Positions 23,841-33,416 of a DNA stretch of 41,240 nucleotides are shown piece after piece. The DNA comes from Gammaproteobacteria bacterium. GTDB lineage: Bacteria > Pseudomonadota > Gammaproteobacteria > Xanthomonadales > SZUA-36. Below the pieces are notes generated by a model, which saw nothing but the letters and a program-made list of their open reading frames with translations, made no database searches and was not told the origin of the DNA. A program made the translations under genes and the position numbers. The stretch lies in assembly GCA_030431095.1 (NCBI GenBank), contig JAUIJU010000024.1, positions 1-41,240 on the forward strand. The letters are read 5' to 3'. Each line of letters starts with the position of its first letter. Position 1 is the stretch's first letter.

Positions 23841-25409
23841 GTGACCGACCAGGACGCCAGGGACCGCATCGAACTCGGCCTGTTCTCCAGCCGCATGGCT
23901 GCGCTGTGCGAGGAGATGGGGGCGCTGCTGGGCCGCACCGCTTTTTCACCCAACATTCGCGACCGCCTCGACTATTCCTGCGCCGCCTTCGAGCGCAACG
24001 GCGACCTGCTGGGACAGGCCACGCACATTCCAGTGCATCTCGGTAGCATGGCGCACGCCATGAGCGACCTGGCGGCGTCGCGTGACTGGGCGCCCGGCGA
24101 CATGCTGGTGCTCAATGATCCGTTCCACGGCGGCACGCACCTGCCGGACATCACGCTGGTGGCGCCGGCCTTTATCGACGGACGCCTGGTGGGGTTCTGC
24201 GCCAACCGCGCACACCACGCCGACATCGGCGCCGAGGCGCCCGGCTCCATGCCGATCAGCACCCGGCTGGAACAGGAAGGGCTGCTGATTCCGCCGACCC
24301 TGGTCATGCAGGACGGGCAATGGCGCCGTGACGTCCTGCAGGGGCTGCTGGACCGGTTGCGCGACGGCCAGGCCGCGCTCGGTGATTTCAGCGCACAGGC
24401 CGCCGCCAACCGTCTGGGCGTGGCGCGCCTGGAAGCGCTGGGCCAATCGCTGGGGCTCCGGGTATTCGAGGACCGCTGCGCCTCGCTGCAGGCCTATGCC
24501 GAGCGGCTGGCCGGCGCCAGTTTCCACGAACTGCCCCGGGGTCGGTTCACCTTCACCGACCGGCTGGACGATGATGGCGCGGGCAGCCGGGACATACCCA
24601 TTGTTGTCTCGCTGGACCTTGGCGAGGTCGTGACCGTGTCGTTCGAGGGCACCGCGCCGCAGGTCCCCGGCAACCTCAACTGCCCCCTGCCGGTGACCGT
24701 GGCGGCGGTCACCTACGTGTTCCGCTGCCTGATGCCACCCCAGGTGCCGGCCTGCGCCGGATCCATGCGGGCCTTCCGCGTGGAGGCGCCGGAAGGTTGC
24801 CTGGTCAATGCGCGGCCCCCGGCCGCCGTGGCGGCCGGCAACGTGGAGACCAGCATGCGCATCGTCGACGCGGTTTGCGGGGCCCTGGCGCAGGTGCTGC
24901 CCGGACGCATTCCCGCCGCCAGCCAGGGGACCATGAACAACCTGGCCATGGGCCGGACGGGCGAGAACGGCTGGGATTACTACGAAACCCTGGCCGGCGG
25001 CATGGGCGCGGGCCCGCGGGCCGATGGCGCCGACGCGCGACACAGCCACATGACCAACACCCTGAACACGCCCGTGGAGGTGCTCGAACGCCACTATCCG
25101 CTGCGCGTGGAGCGCTATGCGCTGCGCACGGGGTCAGGCGGGCAGGGGCGGTGGCGTGGCGGTGAAGGCGTGATCCGCGAATACCGCTTCCTGGAGCCGG
25201 CCTCGCTGTCGGTGATCAGCGAGCGGCGCCGCAACGCCCCCTGGGGCCTGGCGGGCGGCGGTGACGGTAGCGTGGGCCACAACGTTCTCGACGGCAAGGC
25301 GCTGCCCGCCAAGTGCCAGCGCGAGGTGGCCGCCGGGCAGCTGCTGAGTATCGAGACCCCGGGGGGCGGCGGGTTCGGCGCGCCGTCGCGGCGCGGGGCT
25401 CACTCGTAG
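23841..25409 (+). CDS. Hydantoinase B/oxoprolinase family protein
   Basis: The 522-residue product starts at a GTG and has the HyuB pattern throughout: [17 protein letters not shown], a CEEM-like ATx[16 protein letters not shown] stretch, [45 protein letters not shown] and the C-terminal PGGGGFG. HyuB is the partner of HyuA in ATP-dependent hydantoin or 5-oxoproline hydrolysis. No hyuA is next to it: nadC lies upstream on the other strand and the ABC exporter genes converge downstream with a 10-bp overlap. Either HyuA is elsewhere or this member acts alone. Confidence 0.9.
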   Translation: MTDQDARDRIELGLFSSRMAALCEEMGALLGRTAFSPNIRDRLDYSCAAFERNGDLLGQATHIPVHLGSMAHAMSDLAASRDWAPGDMLVLNDPFHGGTHLPDITLVAPAFIDGRLVGFCANRAHHADIGAEAPGSMPISTRLEQEGLLIPPTLVMQDGQWRRDVLQGLLDRLRDGQAALGDFSAQAAANRLGVARLEALGQSLGLRVFEDRCASLQAYAERLAGASFHELPRGRFTFTDRLDDDGAGSRDIPIVVSLDLGEVVTVSFEGTAPQVPGNLNCPLPVTVAAVTYVFRCLMPPQVPACAGSMRAFRVEAPEGCLVNARPPAAVAAGNVETSMRIVDAVCGALAQVLPGRIPAASQGTMNNLAMGRTGENGWDYYETLAGGMGAGPRADGADARHSHMTNTLNTPVEVLERHYPLRVERYALRTGSGGQGRWRGGEGVIREYRFLEPASLSVISERRRNAPWGLAGGGDGSVGHNVLDGKALPAKCQREVAAGQLLSIETPGGGGFGAPSRRGAHS

Positions 25410-26629
25410 CGCAGGGCGTCGATGGGATCGAGCCGGGACGCCTTGGCGGCCGGGATGATGCCGAACACGATGCCGACGCCGGCGGAAAATCCAAAGCTCA
25501 GCAGGATGGCCCAGGTGGGCACGAAAGCCGGTGGAAAGCCGGGGAGCAGGGTCGCCGCCAGCGCACCCACGCCGTAGCCCAGCGCAATGCCGATCAGCCC
25601 TCCCACGAGGCACAGCATCACCGCCTCGATCAGGAACTGCAGCAGGATGTCGCGTCGCGTGGCGCCCAGCGCCTTGAGGATGCCGATCTCGCGCGTCCGC
25701 TCGGTCACCGAGACCAGCATGATGTTCATGATGCCGATGCCCCCCACCACCAGCGAGACCCCCACGATGCCGCCAACCGCCGCGGTGATGGTGGAAATGA
25801 TGGCGTTGAAGGACTCGGTCAGCTGCTCCGAGGTCTGGATTCTAAAGTCGTCCGTCTCGCCGGCCTTGAGGCCGTGTTCCTGGCGCAACAGGCGACGAAT
25901 GCGGCCCTTGACCTCGTCGCGCCGGTCCATGTCTTCCACCAGCAGTTGCACCTGGATGTCGAGGTTGCGCGAGGCGCCCTGCATGCGGCGCGCCGTGCCG
26001 TAGGGCATCATCACGTAGTCATCCTGCGAGAAGCCGAACAGTTCGCCGCGTTTCTCCATCACGCCGATGACCTTGCACCACTCGTTGTTGACCCGGAAAT
26101 ACTCGCCGATGGGGTCGTCGGGCAATTCCAGGTTTTCGATCACGTCCACGCCGATCAGGCACACCAGCCGGCGTCGCTGATCGTCTTCACGGGTCAGGGG
26201 GCGGCCGGTCTGCGGGTATGAGCCGTTGACCTCCATCCAGTCCGATCCCACGCCGTAGACCTGTGAGAACGATGTCTGCGAACGATACGAGATCTGTCCC
26301 TGGGCGCCGGACTGCGAAAACAGGATGGGTGTGATGTGGGAGATGCCGTCCACGCGTCGCTGGATCAGTTCCATGTCCTCGTGGCTCAGGCGCGCCAGCT
26401 GGCCCTGCAGGGCTTTTTTGAAGGGGGTGTAGGAGCGCACCGTCAGCGTGTTGGATCCGAGGCCCTCGAACTGCGCGTTCACCGTGTGGCTCAGGCCCTG
26501 CACGATGGACACCACGGCGATCACCGACATCACGCCGATGATGATGCCCAGCGAGGTGAGCACCGAGCGGAAGCCGTGAGCGCGAATGGACTCGAGCGCC
26601 GAACGCAGGCTTTCCCACAGCATGAACAT
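25400..26629 (-). CDS. MacB-type ABC transporter permease
   Basis: The 409-residue membrane protein has one N-terminal helix (SVLTSLGIIIGVMSVIAVVS), a periplasmic MacB_PCD domain of about 220 residues, and three C-terminal helices. Conserved FtsX-domain phrases are GGIGIMNIMLVSVTERTREIGILKALGATRRDIL and [16 protein letters not shown]. MacB-type transporters are mechanotransmission exporters that work with a periplasmic adaptor and an outer-membrane TolC. The ATG shares one base with the ATPase stop. ATPase and permease are separate genes here, unlike E. coli MacB, which is a fusion. Confidence 0.93.
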   Translation of the reverse strand: MFMLWESLRSALESIRAHGFRSVLTSLGIIIGVMSVIAVVSIVQGLSHTVNAQFEGLGSNTLTVRSYTPFKKALQGQLARLSHEDMELIQRRVDGISHITPILFSQSGAQGQISYRSQTSFSQVYGVGSDWMEVNGSYPQTGRPLTREDDQRRRLVCLIGVDVIENLELPDDPIGEYFRVNNEWCKVIGVMEKRGELFGFSQDDYVMMPYGTARRMQGASRNLDIQVQLLVEDMDRRDEVKGRIRRLLRQEHGLKAGETDDFRIQTSEQLTESFNAIISTITAAVGGIVGVSLVVGGIGIMNIMLVSVTERTREIGILKALGATRRDILLQFLIEAVMLCLVGGLIGIALGYGVGALAATLLPGFPPAFVPTWAILLSFGFSAGVGIVFGIIPAAKASRLDPIDALRYE

Positions 26630-27411
26630 CAGGCGGGGTCCTCCTGCGCCGCCGGGCGTTTCTCCTGGCGGTAGTCCTCGGCCACCTTGCCGTCTTCCAG
26701 GCGGATCACGCGACTGCAGTGGGCGGCCACGTCGGGCTCGTGCGTGACCATGATTATTGTTTGACCTTCTTTATGAAGTTCATCAAATAACTGCATGATT
26801 TCGCGTGTTGTTTTGCTGTCCAGATTTCCGGTGGGTTCGTCCGCGAGCAGAATGGCCGGTTCGCCCACCAGGGCGCGGGAAATGGCCACGCGCTGGCGCT
26901 GGCCGCCAGACAGCTCATTGGGCAGGTGGCCCATGCGGTCCCCCATGCCGACGCGTTCCAGGGCGCGGGCGGCCATCTTCTCGCGTTCGGATTTGCCGAT
27001 GCCGCGATAGACCATGGGCTGCTGCACGTTCTTCAGCGCCGAGGCGCGCGGCAGCAGATTGAAGCTCTGGAACACGAAGCCGATTTCGCGATTGCGAACG
27101 CGGGCCAGTTCCAGTTCGCTCATCTGGCCAACGTTGCCGCCTTCCAGCCAGTACTCCCCCTCGGTGGGGCGGTCCAGGCAGCCAATGATGTTCATCATGG
27201 TGGACTTGCCCGAGCCAGAGGCGCCGATAATGGCCACGTATTCGTTGCGGGCGATGTCCAGGTCAACACCGTCCAGGGCGTTGACCACCTGGTCGCCCAT
27301 CTCGTAGCGCCGCGCCACCCCGCGAAAGCGGATGACGTCATCGGCGCCGGCCGGAGTGGCCGCGTCGCCGGGTTCAGTCTTCGCCGTCGTCGTCGCCGTC
27401 ATCGGCGTCAT
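26629..27411 (-). CDS. ABC transporter ATP-binding protein (MacB/LolD-type)
   Basis: The ATPase starts at an ATG within the end of the adaptor gene; 27411 is used here and 27402 is equally possible. Product of about 260 residues: Walker [14 protein letters not shown]-loop [11 protein letters not shown], signature [17 protein letters not shown], Walker [15 protein letters not shown] and H-loop MVTHEPD. It energises the permease encoded directly downstream. The 3' part, coding for the segment between Walker B and the H-loop, contains a strikingly AT-rich stretch (26751-26820, about one third G+C by count) unlike the rest of the gene. Confidence 0.93.
   Translation of the reverse strand: MTPMTATTTAKTEPGDAATPAGADDVIRFRGVARRYEMGDQVVNALDGVDLDIARNEYVAIIGASGSGKSTMMNIIGCLDRPTEGEYWLEGGNVGQMSELELARVRNREIGFVFQSFNLLPRASALKNVQQPMVYRGIGKSEREKMAARALERVGMGDRMGHLPNELSGGQRQRVAISRALVGEPAILLADEPTGNLDSKTTREIMQLFDELHKEGQTIIMVTHEPDVAAHCSRVIRLEDGKVAEDYRQEKRPAAQEDPA
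26751..26820 (-). other. AT-rich island inside the ABC ATPase gene
   Basis: Twenty-four of these 70 bases are G or C (34 percent), while the surrounding genes are about two thirds G+C. Codons for [20 protein letters not shown] and TIIMV use A/T third positions that are avoided elsewhere in the window. The protein sequence remains canonical. Confidence 0.7.
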
Positions 27412-28594
27412 CTTCGCTGGGGTCGGCCTCGACAACAGGGTCACCGTCGTCGAGGGTGCGCAGCACGCGGTAGGGGCCCACGATGACGCGGTCGCCTTCC
27501 TCGATGCCGGACTTGATTTCCTGGTCGCTGTCGCTGGACAGGCCAATTTCCACATTGCGCCGCACCGCGGCGCCGTCCTCGAACAGCAGCACGAAGGCCT
27601 GATCGGTCTCGTCGCTGTCCTCGCCACCGGCTTCTTCGTCGTAGCGTACCGCCTGGATGGGCACCGCGAGGGTCTGTTCGGCGCTCTGCGTGTAAATGTC
27701 GGCGCGGGCGCTCATGCCCGAACGCACCGCCAGGGCCTTCTGGTCGTCCAGCACGATCTTGACCAGGAAGGACAGGCTTTGCTGGCCGGTGGTCTGTCGC
27801 GCGGTGGTGGCGATGGACTCCACTTCGCCGCCCAGCGGGGTGTCGGGGAAGGCGGCGGCGTAGATGTCCGCCCGCTGGCCTTCGCGCACCTGGGCGATGT
27901 CGGCCTCGTCGACGCGCACTTCAACCAGCATCTCGGAGGTGTCGGCCACCACCATCAGCGTGGAGCCGGGCAGGTTGGTGGTGCCGGCGATGACCGTTTC
28001 GCCCACCTTCACGTCCACCTGGATCACGATGCCGGTGATGGGCGAGACGATCTGCGTCTTGGACAGCAGGTCGGCTGCCTGTGCCCGGGCCGCGCGTGCC
28101 TGCGCCAGACCTTCCTGCTGCGAGGACAGATCCACCCTGGCCATGCTGGTCTCGATGGCCAGGTTTTCCACCGTGTCCTCGTCCACCAGGTTTTTCTTCA
28201 GCAGTTCGCGCTGGTTGCGCAGCCGACGGTCGAGGTTGCGCACCAGCAGGTTCTGCCGTTCGATCGCGATCTCCTGCATGCGCACCCGTGCATCCGCCTG
28301 CTCCAGCTGGGCGGCGAGGTTCTCGGTCTCCAGCGAAATCAGCAACTGGTCCTTCTCCACCGGGTCGCCTTCCTTGACGTGGACGTCGGTGACGCGGGCG
28401 ATCACTTCCGAGCCCAGCTGCACCTGTTCACGATAGGCCAGCGTGCCCGAGGCCAGCACGGAACTGCGGATCACCTTCAGCGCGGCCGCTTCCACGGTCA
28501 CTTCGTCCGCGTCACCGCCCCGGTTCATCTTCGAGAACAGGACCAACGCCACCAGCGCCGCGCCCAGCGCGGCGAACACCAGGAGTTTCTTCAT
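27374..28594 (-). CDS. Periplasmic adaptor (membrane fusion) protein, MacA/HlyD-type
   Basis: The 406-residue protein has an N-terminal membrane anchor ([20 protein letters not shown]), a first biotinyl-lipoyl half ([23 protein letters not shown]), and a long alpha-hairpin (about residues 95-180, [21 protein letters not shown]). The second lipoyl half is [20 protein letters not shown], followed by beta-barrel and membrane-proximal domains. It links the MacB-type ABC pair to an outer-membrane channel. No tolC gene is present nearby. The C-terminus is extremely acidic (a run of Asp, Glu and Gly over the last 18 residues) and overlaps the ATPase start by about 38 bp. Confidence 0.9.
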   Translation of the reverse strand: MKKLLVFAALGAALVALVLFSKMNRGGDADEVTVEAAALKVIRSSVLASGTLAYREQVQLGSEVIARVTDVHVKEGDPVEKDQLLISLETENLAAQLEQADARVRMQEIAIERQNLLVRNLDRRLRNQRELLKKNLVDEDTVENLAIETSMARVDLSSQQEGLAQARAARAQAADLLSKTQIVSPITGIVIQVDVKVGETVIAGTTNLPGSTLMVVADTSEMLVEVRVDEADIAQVREGQRADIYAAAFPDTPLGGEVESIATTARQTTGQQSLSFLVKIVLDDQKALAVRSGMSARADIYTQSAEQTLAVPIQAVRYDEEAGGEDSDETDQAFVLLFEDGAAVRRNVEIGLSSDSDQEIKSGIEEGDRVIVGPYRVLRTLDDGDPVVEADPSEDDADDGDDDGED

Positions 28595-28601
28595 GCCGGC
28601 C

Positions 28602-29306
28602 TCAGATCAGGGCGGCCCAGATGCCGAAGATCAGCACCCAGGGCAATGCCGCGATCACCAGGCCCTTGATGAACGAGGCCGCGGTCCAGCGAGCGATGCC
28701 GAGCGCCATCAGGGCGATGGACCAGAAGGTGACCAGGTGCACCGAGTTGCCCCAGTTGAACCAGGCATCGCCCGGTTCGGCGTGCAGGAACAGCTGGTTG
28801 AACGACAGCGGGCTCAGCTCCGCCTGGCCGAGCTGGTTGGAGTCAGCCAGGAAGATGACCACGAACATGGCAATGGCGGTGAGAATGCCGGGAAATCCGC
28901 TCCACACACTGAGCGAGAACCATTGGCCGTATCGAACCTCGCCGCTGGTCGCCATCTTGGCCGCGAGATGCAGGTAGACTGCCACGATGGCGTTGATGAC
29001 CAGCGTCATGAACACGATCGAGGCCACGGTGATGGCGATACTGCTGGTGGGGCTCATGAAGCTTCGTACGCCCGGCGCGGCCTCGGCTCGTGACTCCGCC
29101 GGCAGGCCGCGGATGGTCTCCTCCACCAGCCAGTCGAAATCGACCCAGCTGTAGTAGTAGGCGAACGCGGCCGAAGTGACCAGCATCACCAGGATCAACG
29201 GCCACCACAGCCATGCCGTGTGGTCGCGAATTTCATCCAGGGCACGGGCCGGGGACGCGATGATGTCCACCATCGCATTGAAAACACTGTAATTATTGCC
29301 TGACAT
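28602..29306 (-). CDS. Yip1 family membrane protein
   Basis: The ATG at 29306 is chosen (MSGNNYSVFNAMVDIIASPARALDEI, a typical Yip1-domain opening); an in-frame ATG 30 bp upstream lacks support. The 234-residue product has five membrane segments, with WWPLILVMLVTSAAFAYYYSW first and PWVLIFGIWAALI last. Bacterial Yip1-domain proteins are uncharacterised membrane proteins. It is 7 bp upstream of the adaptor gene, so it is probably the first gene of the exporter operon and may assist the transporter. A weak TATATT -10-like box lies in the upstream gap, without a convincing -35. Confidence 0.8.
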   Translation of the reverse strand: MSGNNYSVFNAMVDIIASPARALDEIRDHTAWLWWPLILVMLVTSAAFAYYYSWVDFDWLVEETIRGLPAESRAEAAPGVRSFMSPTSSIAITVASIVFMTLVINAIVAVYLHLAAKMATSGEVRYGQWFSLSVWSGFPGILTAIAMFVVIFLADSNQLGQAELSPLSFNQLFLHAEPGDAWFNWGNSVHLVTFWSIALMALGIARWTAASFIKGLVIAALPWVLIFGIWAALI

Positions 29307-29354
29307 CTTGTTTCTCCCTCGTCTGACGTGGGTCAATATAGCGGCCGTGCCACC

Positions 29355-29382
29355 GGGGCGCCTGTAGCGAAGGTCACGCCCC
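29355..29382 (-). terminator. GC-rich hairpin directly after rnt
   Basis: GGGGCG (29355-29360) pairs with CGCCCC (29377-29382) around a 16-nt loop; the 3' side of the rnt stop codon is the first base of the stem. There is no T-tract, so it may terminate weakly or just stabilise the 3' end. Confidence 0.35.
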
Positions 29383-29987
29383 TAGAGGCCGGTAAGGATT
29401 TTCCACCGGTTGACCACGGAACAGAACAGTTCAGCAGTCTTGACGGTATCGTACTCCGCCGAATGAGCCTGGCTCGCGTCCCAGCCCAGGCCCGCGGCTT
29501 CCACGGCCCGCGACAGCACTGTCTGGCCGAAGGCCAGGCCACCGAGCGTGGCCGTGTCGAAGCTGCTGAACGGGTGAAAGGGGCTGCGCCGGAAATGGGT
29601 GCGCTCCAACGCGGCGTTGATGAAGCCCAGGTCGAACGACGCGTTGTGCCCCACCAGAATCGCGCGCTGACAGCCGGTGGCCTTGACCTCCTTGCGCACT
29701 GGGGCGCAGATCTGGCGCAGCGCTTCTTTTTCCGGCAGGGCGTCGCGGTCCTCGCTGTCGAGGTCGATACCGGTGAATTCCAGGGCGCGCGGGTCGACGT
29801 TGGCGCCGCGAAAAGGCGCCACGTCCAGGCTGATGGTTTCCGCGATTCTCAGGCGGCCGAAATCGTCCATCCGCAGAATGCAGGCGGCGACTTCCAGCAG
29901 GGCGTCCGTGGCGGCATTGAAGCCCCCGGTCTCCACGTCCACGACGACGGGCAGGAACCCCCTGAAACGGTCCTTGATGAGCGGCAT
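29382..29987 (-). CDS. rnt: Ribonuclease T
   Basis: RNase T is a DEDDh 3'-5' exonuclease that trims tRNA and other small-RNA ends. The start at 29987 gives 201 residues opening [24 protein letters not shown]. Exo I is DVETGG (Asp17, Glu19), Exo [14 protein letters not shown], and Exo [17 protein letters not shown] with the catalytic His and Asp. [24 protein letters not shown] and the closing FCSVVNRWK are specific to RNase T rather than other DEDDh nucleases. It is divergent from the TraB/GumN gene with 53 bp between the starts. Confidence 0.95.
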   Translation of the reverse strand: MPLIKDRFRGFLPVVVDVETGGFNAATDALLEVAACILRMDDFGRLRIAETISLDVAPFRGANVDPRALEFTGIDLDSEDRDALPEKEALRQICAPVRKEVKATGCQRAILVGHNASFDLGFINAALERTHFRRSPFHPFSSFDTATLGGLAFGQTVLSRAVEAAGLGWDASQAHSAEYDTVKTAELFCSVVNRWKILTGL

Positions 29988-30040
29988 AATGTAGCCTTGA
30001 ATTGGATGAGAGGCGTGCGGCGCTGGCCGCCTAGTTTGCC

Positions 30041-30946
30041 ATGCCGAAGTCAGGAACACACCCGTTGATCTCCGGCGTGGCCGGTCTGTTCCTGTTGCTG
30101 CTGACCCTGACGCCGGCGATGGCCGGGCAGGGCGTGTACTGGAAGATCAGCGACGTCGACGGCCACGCCGGCTACCTGCTGGGCACCATGCACAGCGAGG
30201 ATCCGCGTGTGCTGGACCTGGCCGAGCCTTTTGTCGATCAGCTGAACGCCTGCGACACCTTTGCCATGGAGATCGTGCCCAATCTGCCCACCATGGCCCG
30301 CCTGCTGGACTACATGCAGCTGCCCCAGGGCCAGACCCTGGCCGGTCAGATCGGCGAGGACCGCTACGCCGCCGTGCGCCAGGCCTCGGCCGGCTACGGC
30401 ATTCCGGAAATGCAGCTGCGACGCATGAAACCCTGGGCGGCCATGATGACCCTCAGCCTGCCACCGCCGAAATCCGGCCTGTTCCTGGACTTCAACCTGT
30501 CTCTGCGTGCATCCGGCGCCGGGCTGAAAGTCGTGGGCCTGGAAACCCTGGAGCAGCAACTGTCCTTCCTGGAATCCATGGACCTGCCCGCGCAAATCGA
30601 CCTGCTGGACCAGGCGCTGGCCGAGCACGGGCAGGTGCAGGACGTGCACGATCACATGGTGGAACTCTACCTGGAGGGCGACCTGGTGACGCTGCAGGAC
30701 GAAGCAGCGAAACAGATGGACACCCTGGAAGCCGAAACCCGTGACTGGTTCAGGTCCGAGGGCATCGTGGCCCGCAATCGGCGCATGGCCGACAGCGCGT
30801 TGCCCCTGCTGGCGCAGGGTTGCGTGTTCATCGCCGTAGGCGCGTTGCACCTGCCCGGAGAGCAAGGTTTGCTGGCCCTGTTTCGTGAGGCCGGTTACGT
30901 GCTGGAGCCAATGCCCTCGCCATTTGTTCGGGCTGCGCTGGACTGA
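30041..30946 (+). CDS. TraB/GumN family protein, exported
   Basis: The 301-residue protein starts with a signal peptide ([17 protein letters not shown] before GQGVYW). Family motifs are [16 protein letters not shown] near the N-terminus, [21 protein letters not shown], and [15 protein letters not shown] followed by [18 protein letters not shown] at the end. TraB/GumN (YbaP) proteins resemble the Tiki metalloprotease superfamily: the GTxH and GxxH histidines could bind metal. Function in bacteria is not settled. It stands alone between rnt and the convergent bufferin cluster. Confidence 0.88.
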   Translation: MPKSGTHPLISGVAGLFLLLLTLTPAMAGQGVYWKISDVDGHAGYLLGTMHSEDPRVLDLAEPFVDQLNACDTFAMEIVPNLPTMARLLDYMQLPQGQTLAGQIGEDRYAAVRQASAGYGIPEMQLRRMKPWAAMMTLSLPPPKSGLFLDFNLSLRASGAGLKVVGLETLEQQLSFLESMDLPAQIDLLDQALAEHGQVQDVHDHMVELYLEGDLVTLQDEAAKQMDTLEAETRDWFRSEGIVARNRRMADSALPLLAQGCVFIAVGALHLPGEQGLLALFREAGYVLEPMPSPFVRAALD

Positions 30947-30997
30947 TCGGTATTCACCGTGGTGTTCATGCCGATGGCCTGGCGATACCCGGAGGAA

Positions 30998-31017
30998 CAG
31001 AAACAGGTGGGTTTCTG
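30998..31017. terminator. 7-bp hairpin between convergent GumN-family gene and DoxX gene
   Basis: CAGAAAC (30998-31004) pairs perfectly with GTTTCTG (31011-31017) around a 6-nt loop, in the 96-bp gap between two convergent stop codons. No T-run follows on either strand. Position suggests a bidirectional transcript end. Confidence 0.35.
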
Positions 31018-31042
31018 ACCCCCGAAACGTGCCATTGAGTCT

Positions 31043-31726
31043 TTACCACCCGTCCGACCGCATCGGATTGCCCATGAACTGCGGAAGAATCACCGCCAGC
31101 GCGGCGGCTGCCAGCAGGCTGCCGCCCCACAAGGGCTCCACGAACACCACCGCCATGCCCAGCACGAACAGCCCCAGGCCCAGCGCCTGCAGGTCGCCGG
31201 TCCGGTCGTCCAGGCGGTCGTTGCGGTGTGCCAGGCTGATCAGCAGGTGGTCCAGGCTGAATTTACCGCCGCCGTGAAACACCAGTGGCAGCAGCATGAT
31301 CACGAACAACAGCGGCAGCTTGTAGTTGCCCGCGCCGTCGGCGGTGATCACATAGCCGCGCCACAGTTCCGTCAGGTCGGTGTATTCCAGCGGCCAGTGC
31401 ACGGCGGCCGTGGCCACCGCGGTGATCACGATCAGGGAGAACGCCGCGAAACGTGTGCACAGACCGAACAATAGGGCGACCGAGAACACCAGTTCACCCC
31501 ACGTGGCCAGGGTCCAGTTCAACGAAGTCCCAAGTTGGTCGAACGGGAAGGGAAATCCTTTCTGCCAGTCCGCCCAGGGGATATTGTCGAACCAGTTTTC
31601 GCCGCGATACTTTTTCACGCCGGCTTCCCAGAATTCCCAGAACAGGATGACGCGGAGGGCGGTGGGCCAGAGCCAGTCGCCGATGGCGCGCAGGCGTGCG
31701 GTCAGCCCGTCGTACAAGCTCAGCAT
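31043..31726 (-). CDS. DoxX family membrane protein of the bufferin/HvfA cluster
   Basis: The start at 31726 follows GAGGACA and gives 227 residues beginning MLSLYDGLTARLRAIGDWLWP. The protein has four to five membrane helices with the DoxX outline: LRVILFWEFWEAGVKKYRG, WGELVFSVALLFGLCTRFAA, LLFVIMLLPLVFHGGGKFSLD. DoxX-like proteins recur beside DUF692/DUF2063 pairs in metallophore-type RiPP clusters. The role is unknown; electron supply or membrane handling of the peptide has been suggested for the association. It is the last gene of the cluster, 58 bp after the DUF2063 gene. Confidence 0.85.
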   Translation of the reverse strand: MLSLYDGLTARLRAIGDWLWPTALRVILFWEFWEAGVKKYRGENWFDNIPWADWQKGFPFPFDQLGTSLNWTLATWGELVFSVALLFGLCTRFAAFSLIVITAVATAAVHWPLEYTDLTELWRGYVITADGAGNYKLPLLFVIMLLPLVFHGGGKFSLDHLLISLAHRNDRLDDRTGDLQALGLGLFVLGMAVVFVEPLWGGSLLAAAALAVILPQFMGNPMRSDGW

Positions 31727-31784
31727 GTGTCGATGTCCTCTGTGTGCCGGAACGGCAGGTCCCGGGTTGGTGTTTCGTATGGCG

Positions 31785-32537
31785 CTACGCCCTGGTGCCC
31801 AGCAGCACGTCGCGCGCCACCAGGTCGCGCAGCAGGGCGTGCCCACGCTCGAGCAGCGCGCCGGGCTGCGGATGTGACAATTCGCTGGCGACGACCTCCA
31901 CGACCTGCCGCCCGCTGTGACCCTCATCCTCGCCCAGCAGGGCGATCACGCGCGTGGTCACGGCGTTGAGCCGCATGAACTTCACCTGGTCGGCCCGGTT
32001 GCGATAGACCAGCAGATGGGTGGGCTCGGCTGGCGGGTCCATGGGCTGAAAGTCCGGCCGGATCTCGTGTACCGGGAATCGGTAACTCAGCGGCCAGGCC
32101 AGCGGGGACATGACCGGCACGCCTTCCAGCAGGTCGCCGTCCGGATTGGCGCGAACCGCATCCAGTTCGCGGTCGTCCAGGTCCAGGGCCAGTTCCACCC
32201 ACTCGTAGTGCGCAAGTTCCAGCCAGAAGGGCGGGTCGTTTTTGTCGTCGCGCGCCTGCAGGAACTGCAGGAACTCACGGGGAATCTCCGGGAACATCGG
32301 TGTATGGCAGGCATGCCCCGAGAAAAATTCCCGGATCAGCCGGTTCCAGCGTTCGTCCGTGGTCAGTTGGCGCAACACCGGAAAACTCTTGGCGATGAAA
32401 TTGGACAGGTTGCGGAAAAACAGCCGCCGGTAGATGGCCATGCGCCGGTCTTCCACGTCGGCAGGCGCCGGGTGGGCCTCCGGGTCGCGCAGGTGGGCGG
32501 CGAAGCCCAGCTGCAGGTCGCGCAGCGCATCAGCCAT
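31785..32537 (-). CDS. DUF2063 MNIO partner protein (HvfC/BufC-like)
   Basis: The start at 32537, [19 protein letters not shown], gives 250 residues. The N-terminal DUF2063 domain has the pattern [28 protein letters not shown], then [25 protein letters not shown] and [11 protein letters not shown]. The C-terminal half is a second, less conserved domain with [21 protein letters not shown]. In known systems this protein binds the precursor leader and delivers it to the DUF692 oxidase. Its ATG overlaps the oxidase stop by 8 bp, consistent with a 1:1 complex. Confidence 0.92.
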   Translation of the reverse strand: MADALRDLQLGFAAHLRDPEAHPAPADVEDRRMAIYRRLFFRNLSNFIAKSFPVLRQLTTDERWNRLIREFFSGHACHTPMFPEIPREFLQFLQARDDKNDPPFWLELAHYEWVELALDLDDRELDAVRANPDGDLLEGVPVMSPLAWPLSYRFPVHEIRPDFQPMDPPAEPTHLLVYRNRADQVKFMRLNAVTTRVIALLGEDEGHSGRQVVEVVASELSHPQPGALLERGHALLRDLVARDVLLGTRA

Positions 32538-33408
32538 GGCGCTTGTCGGCGGTTCGGGCGGGGCCGGGACCCGCGGCGCGCTCCTGCGCCCGGCGGATCC
32601 GGTCCACCTCGTCCAGCAACTCGGGCACGGCGGGGAAATTGAAGTCGCGTTCCAGGAGCGTCGGGTACACGCCGAAGGTGTCGTAGGCGGTGTCGAGCAG
32701 CGTCCATACGCCATCGATCACCGCCGCACCGTGGGTGTCCACGCGCAGATCCTCGGCTTCCTCGTGGTGGCCGGCCAGGTGGCCGTACACCACCCGGTCT
32801 CCGGGCAGGGCCTGCAGGAAGTCCACGGGGTCGTAGCCGTGATTGATGCTGTTCACGTAAATGTTGTTCACGTCCAGCAGCAGGTCGCAGTCGGCCTCTT
32901 CGACCACCGCGTTGATGAATTCGATCTCGCTCAGCTCCGCACCCGGGGCGGCGTAGTACGACACGTTTTCGATGCCGATGCGCCGCTCCAGCACGTCTTG
33001 CGTGCGACGAATGCGTCCGGCCACGTACGTCACCGCCTCGGCGGTGAAGGGAATCGGCATCAGGTCGTACAAGTGCCCTTCGTCAGAGCAGTAGCTCAGG
33101 TGCTCGGTGTAGCAGCGCACCTGGTGCGTGTCGAGGAAAGCGCGGATACGCCGCAGCAGGGTTTCGTCCAGGGGCGCGGGGCCGCCCAGCGAAAGCGACA
33201 GGCCGTGGCAGACGAAAGGAAAGCGTTCGGTGAAGGACCGGAACGCCCGACCCAGGCGGCCGCCGACGTTGATCCAGTTTTCCGGCGCGACCTCCATGAA
33301 GTCCACGCTGGCGTCCAGCCGGTCGGGATCCGCATCCTGAAGCGGGCCCAGCAGGGCCCGCCTCAGTCCAAGACCCGTTCCCTGGACGGGAAAGGGCAGG
33401 TGACTCAA
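32530..33408 (-). CDS. DUF692 multinuclear iron oxidase (MNIO; HvfB/BufB/MbnB-like)
   Basis: The 292-residue TIM-barrel enzyme uses a TTG start. Family motifs: [26 protein letters not shown] (His68), TEHLSY (Glu102, His103), IENVSYY (Glu147, Asn148), [18 protein letters not shown] (Asp179, Asn182, His190), HLAGHHE (His210, His214), [13 protein letters not shown] (Asp224, His226) and LLERDFNFP (Glu253, Asp255). Together these form the metal-binding set of MNIO enzymes, which oxidise peptide cysteines to oxazolone/thioamide or thiooxazole groups that bind copper. All expected ligands are present. The start codon is weak and its ribosome-binding site lies in a small hairpin. Confidence 0.94.
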   Translation of the reverse strand: MSHLPFPVQGTGLGLRRALLGPLQDADPDRLDASVDFMEVAPENWINVGGRLGRAFRSFTERFPFVCHGLSLSLGGPAPLDETLLRRIRAFLDTHQVRCYTEHLSYCSDEGHLYDLMPIPFTAEAVTYVAGRIRRTQDVLERRIGIENVSYYAAPGAELSEIEFINAVVEEADCDLLLDVNNIYVNSINHGYDPVDFLQALPGDRVVYGHLAGHHEEAEDLRVDTHGAAVIDGVWTLLDTAYDTFGVYPTLLERDFNFPAVPELLDEVDRIRRAQERAAGPGPARTADKRHG

Positions 33409-33416
33409 GGTGACAA

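Noticed and set aside
27402..27627. Longer ABC ATPase with about 70 extra N-terminal residues
   Set aside because: The extension lies inside the adaptor coding region in a different frame and reads as an arbitrary, serine/arginine-rich sequence; no ATPase of the family has such an N-terminus.
29330..29350. Possible sigma-54 promoter (TGGCAC) upstream of the Yip1-family gene
   Set aside because: TGGCAC is followed by CTATA rather than the required TTGC element at the correct spacing.
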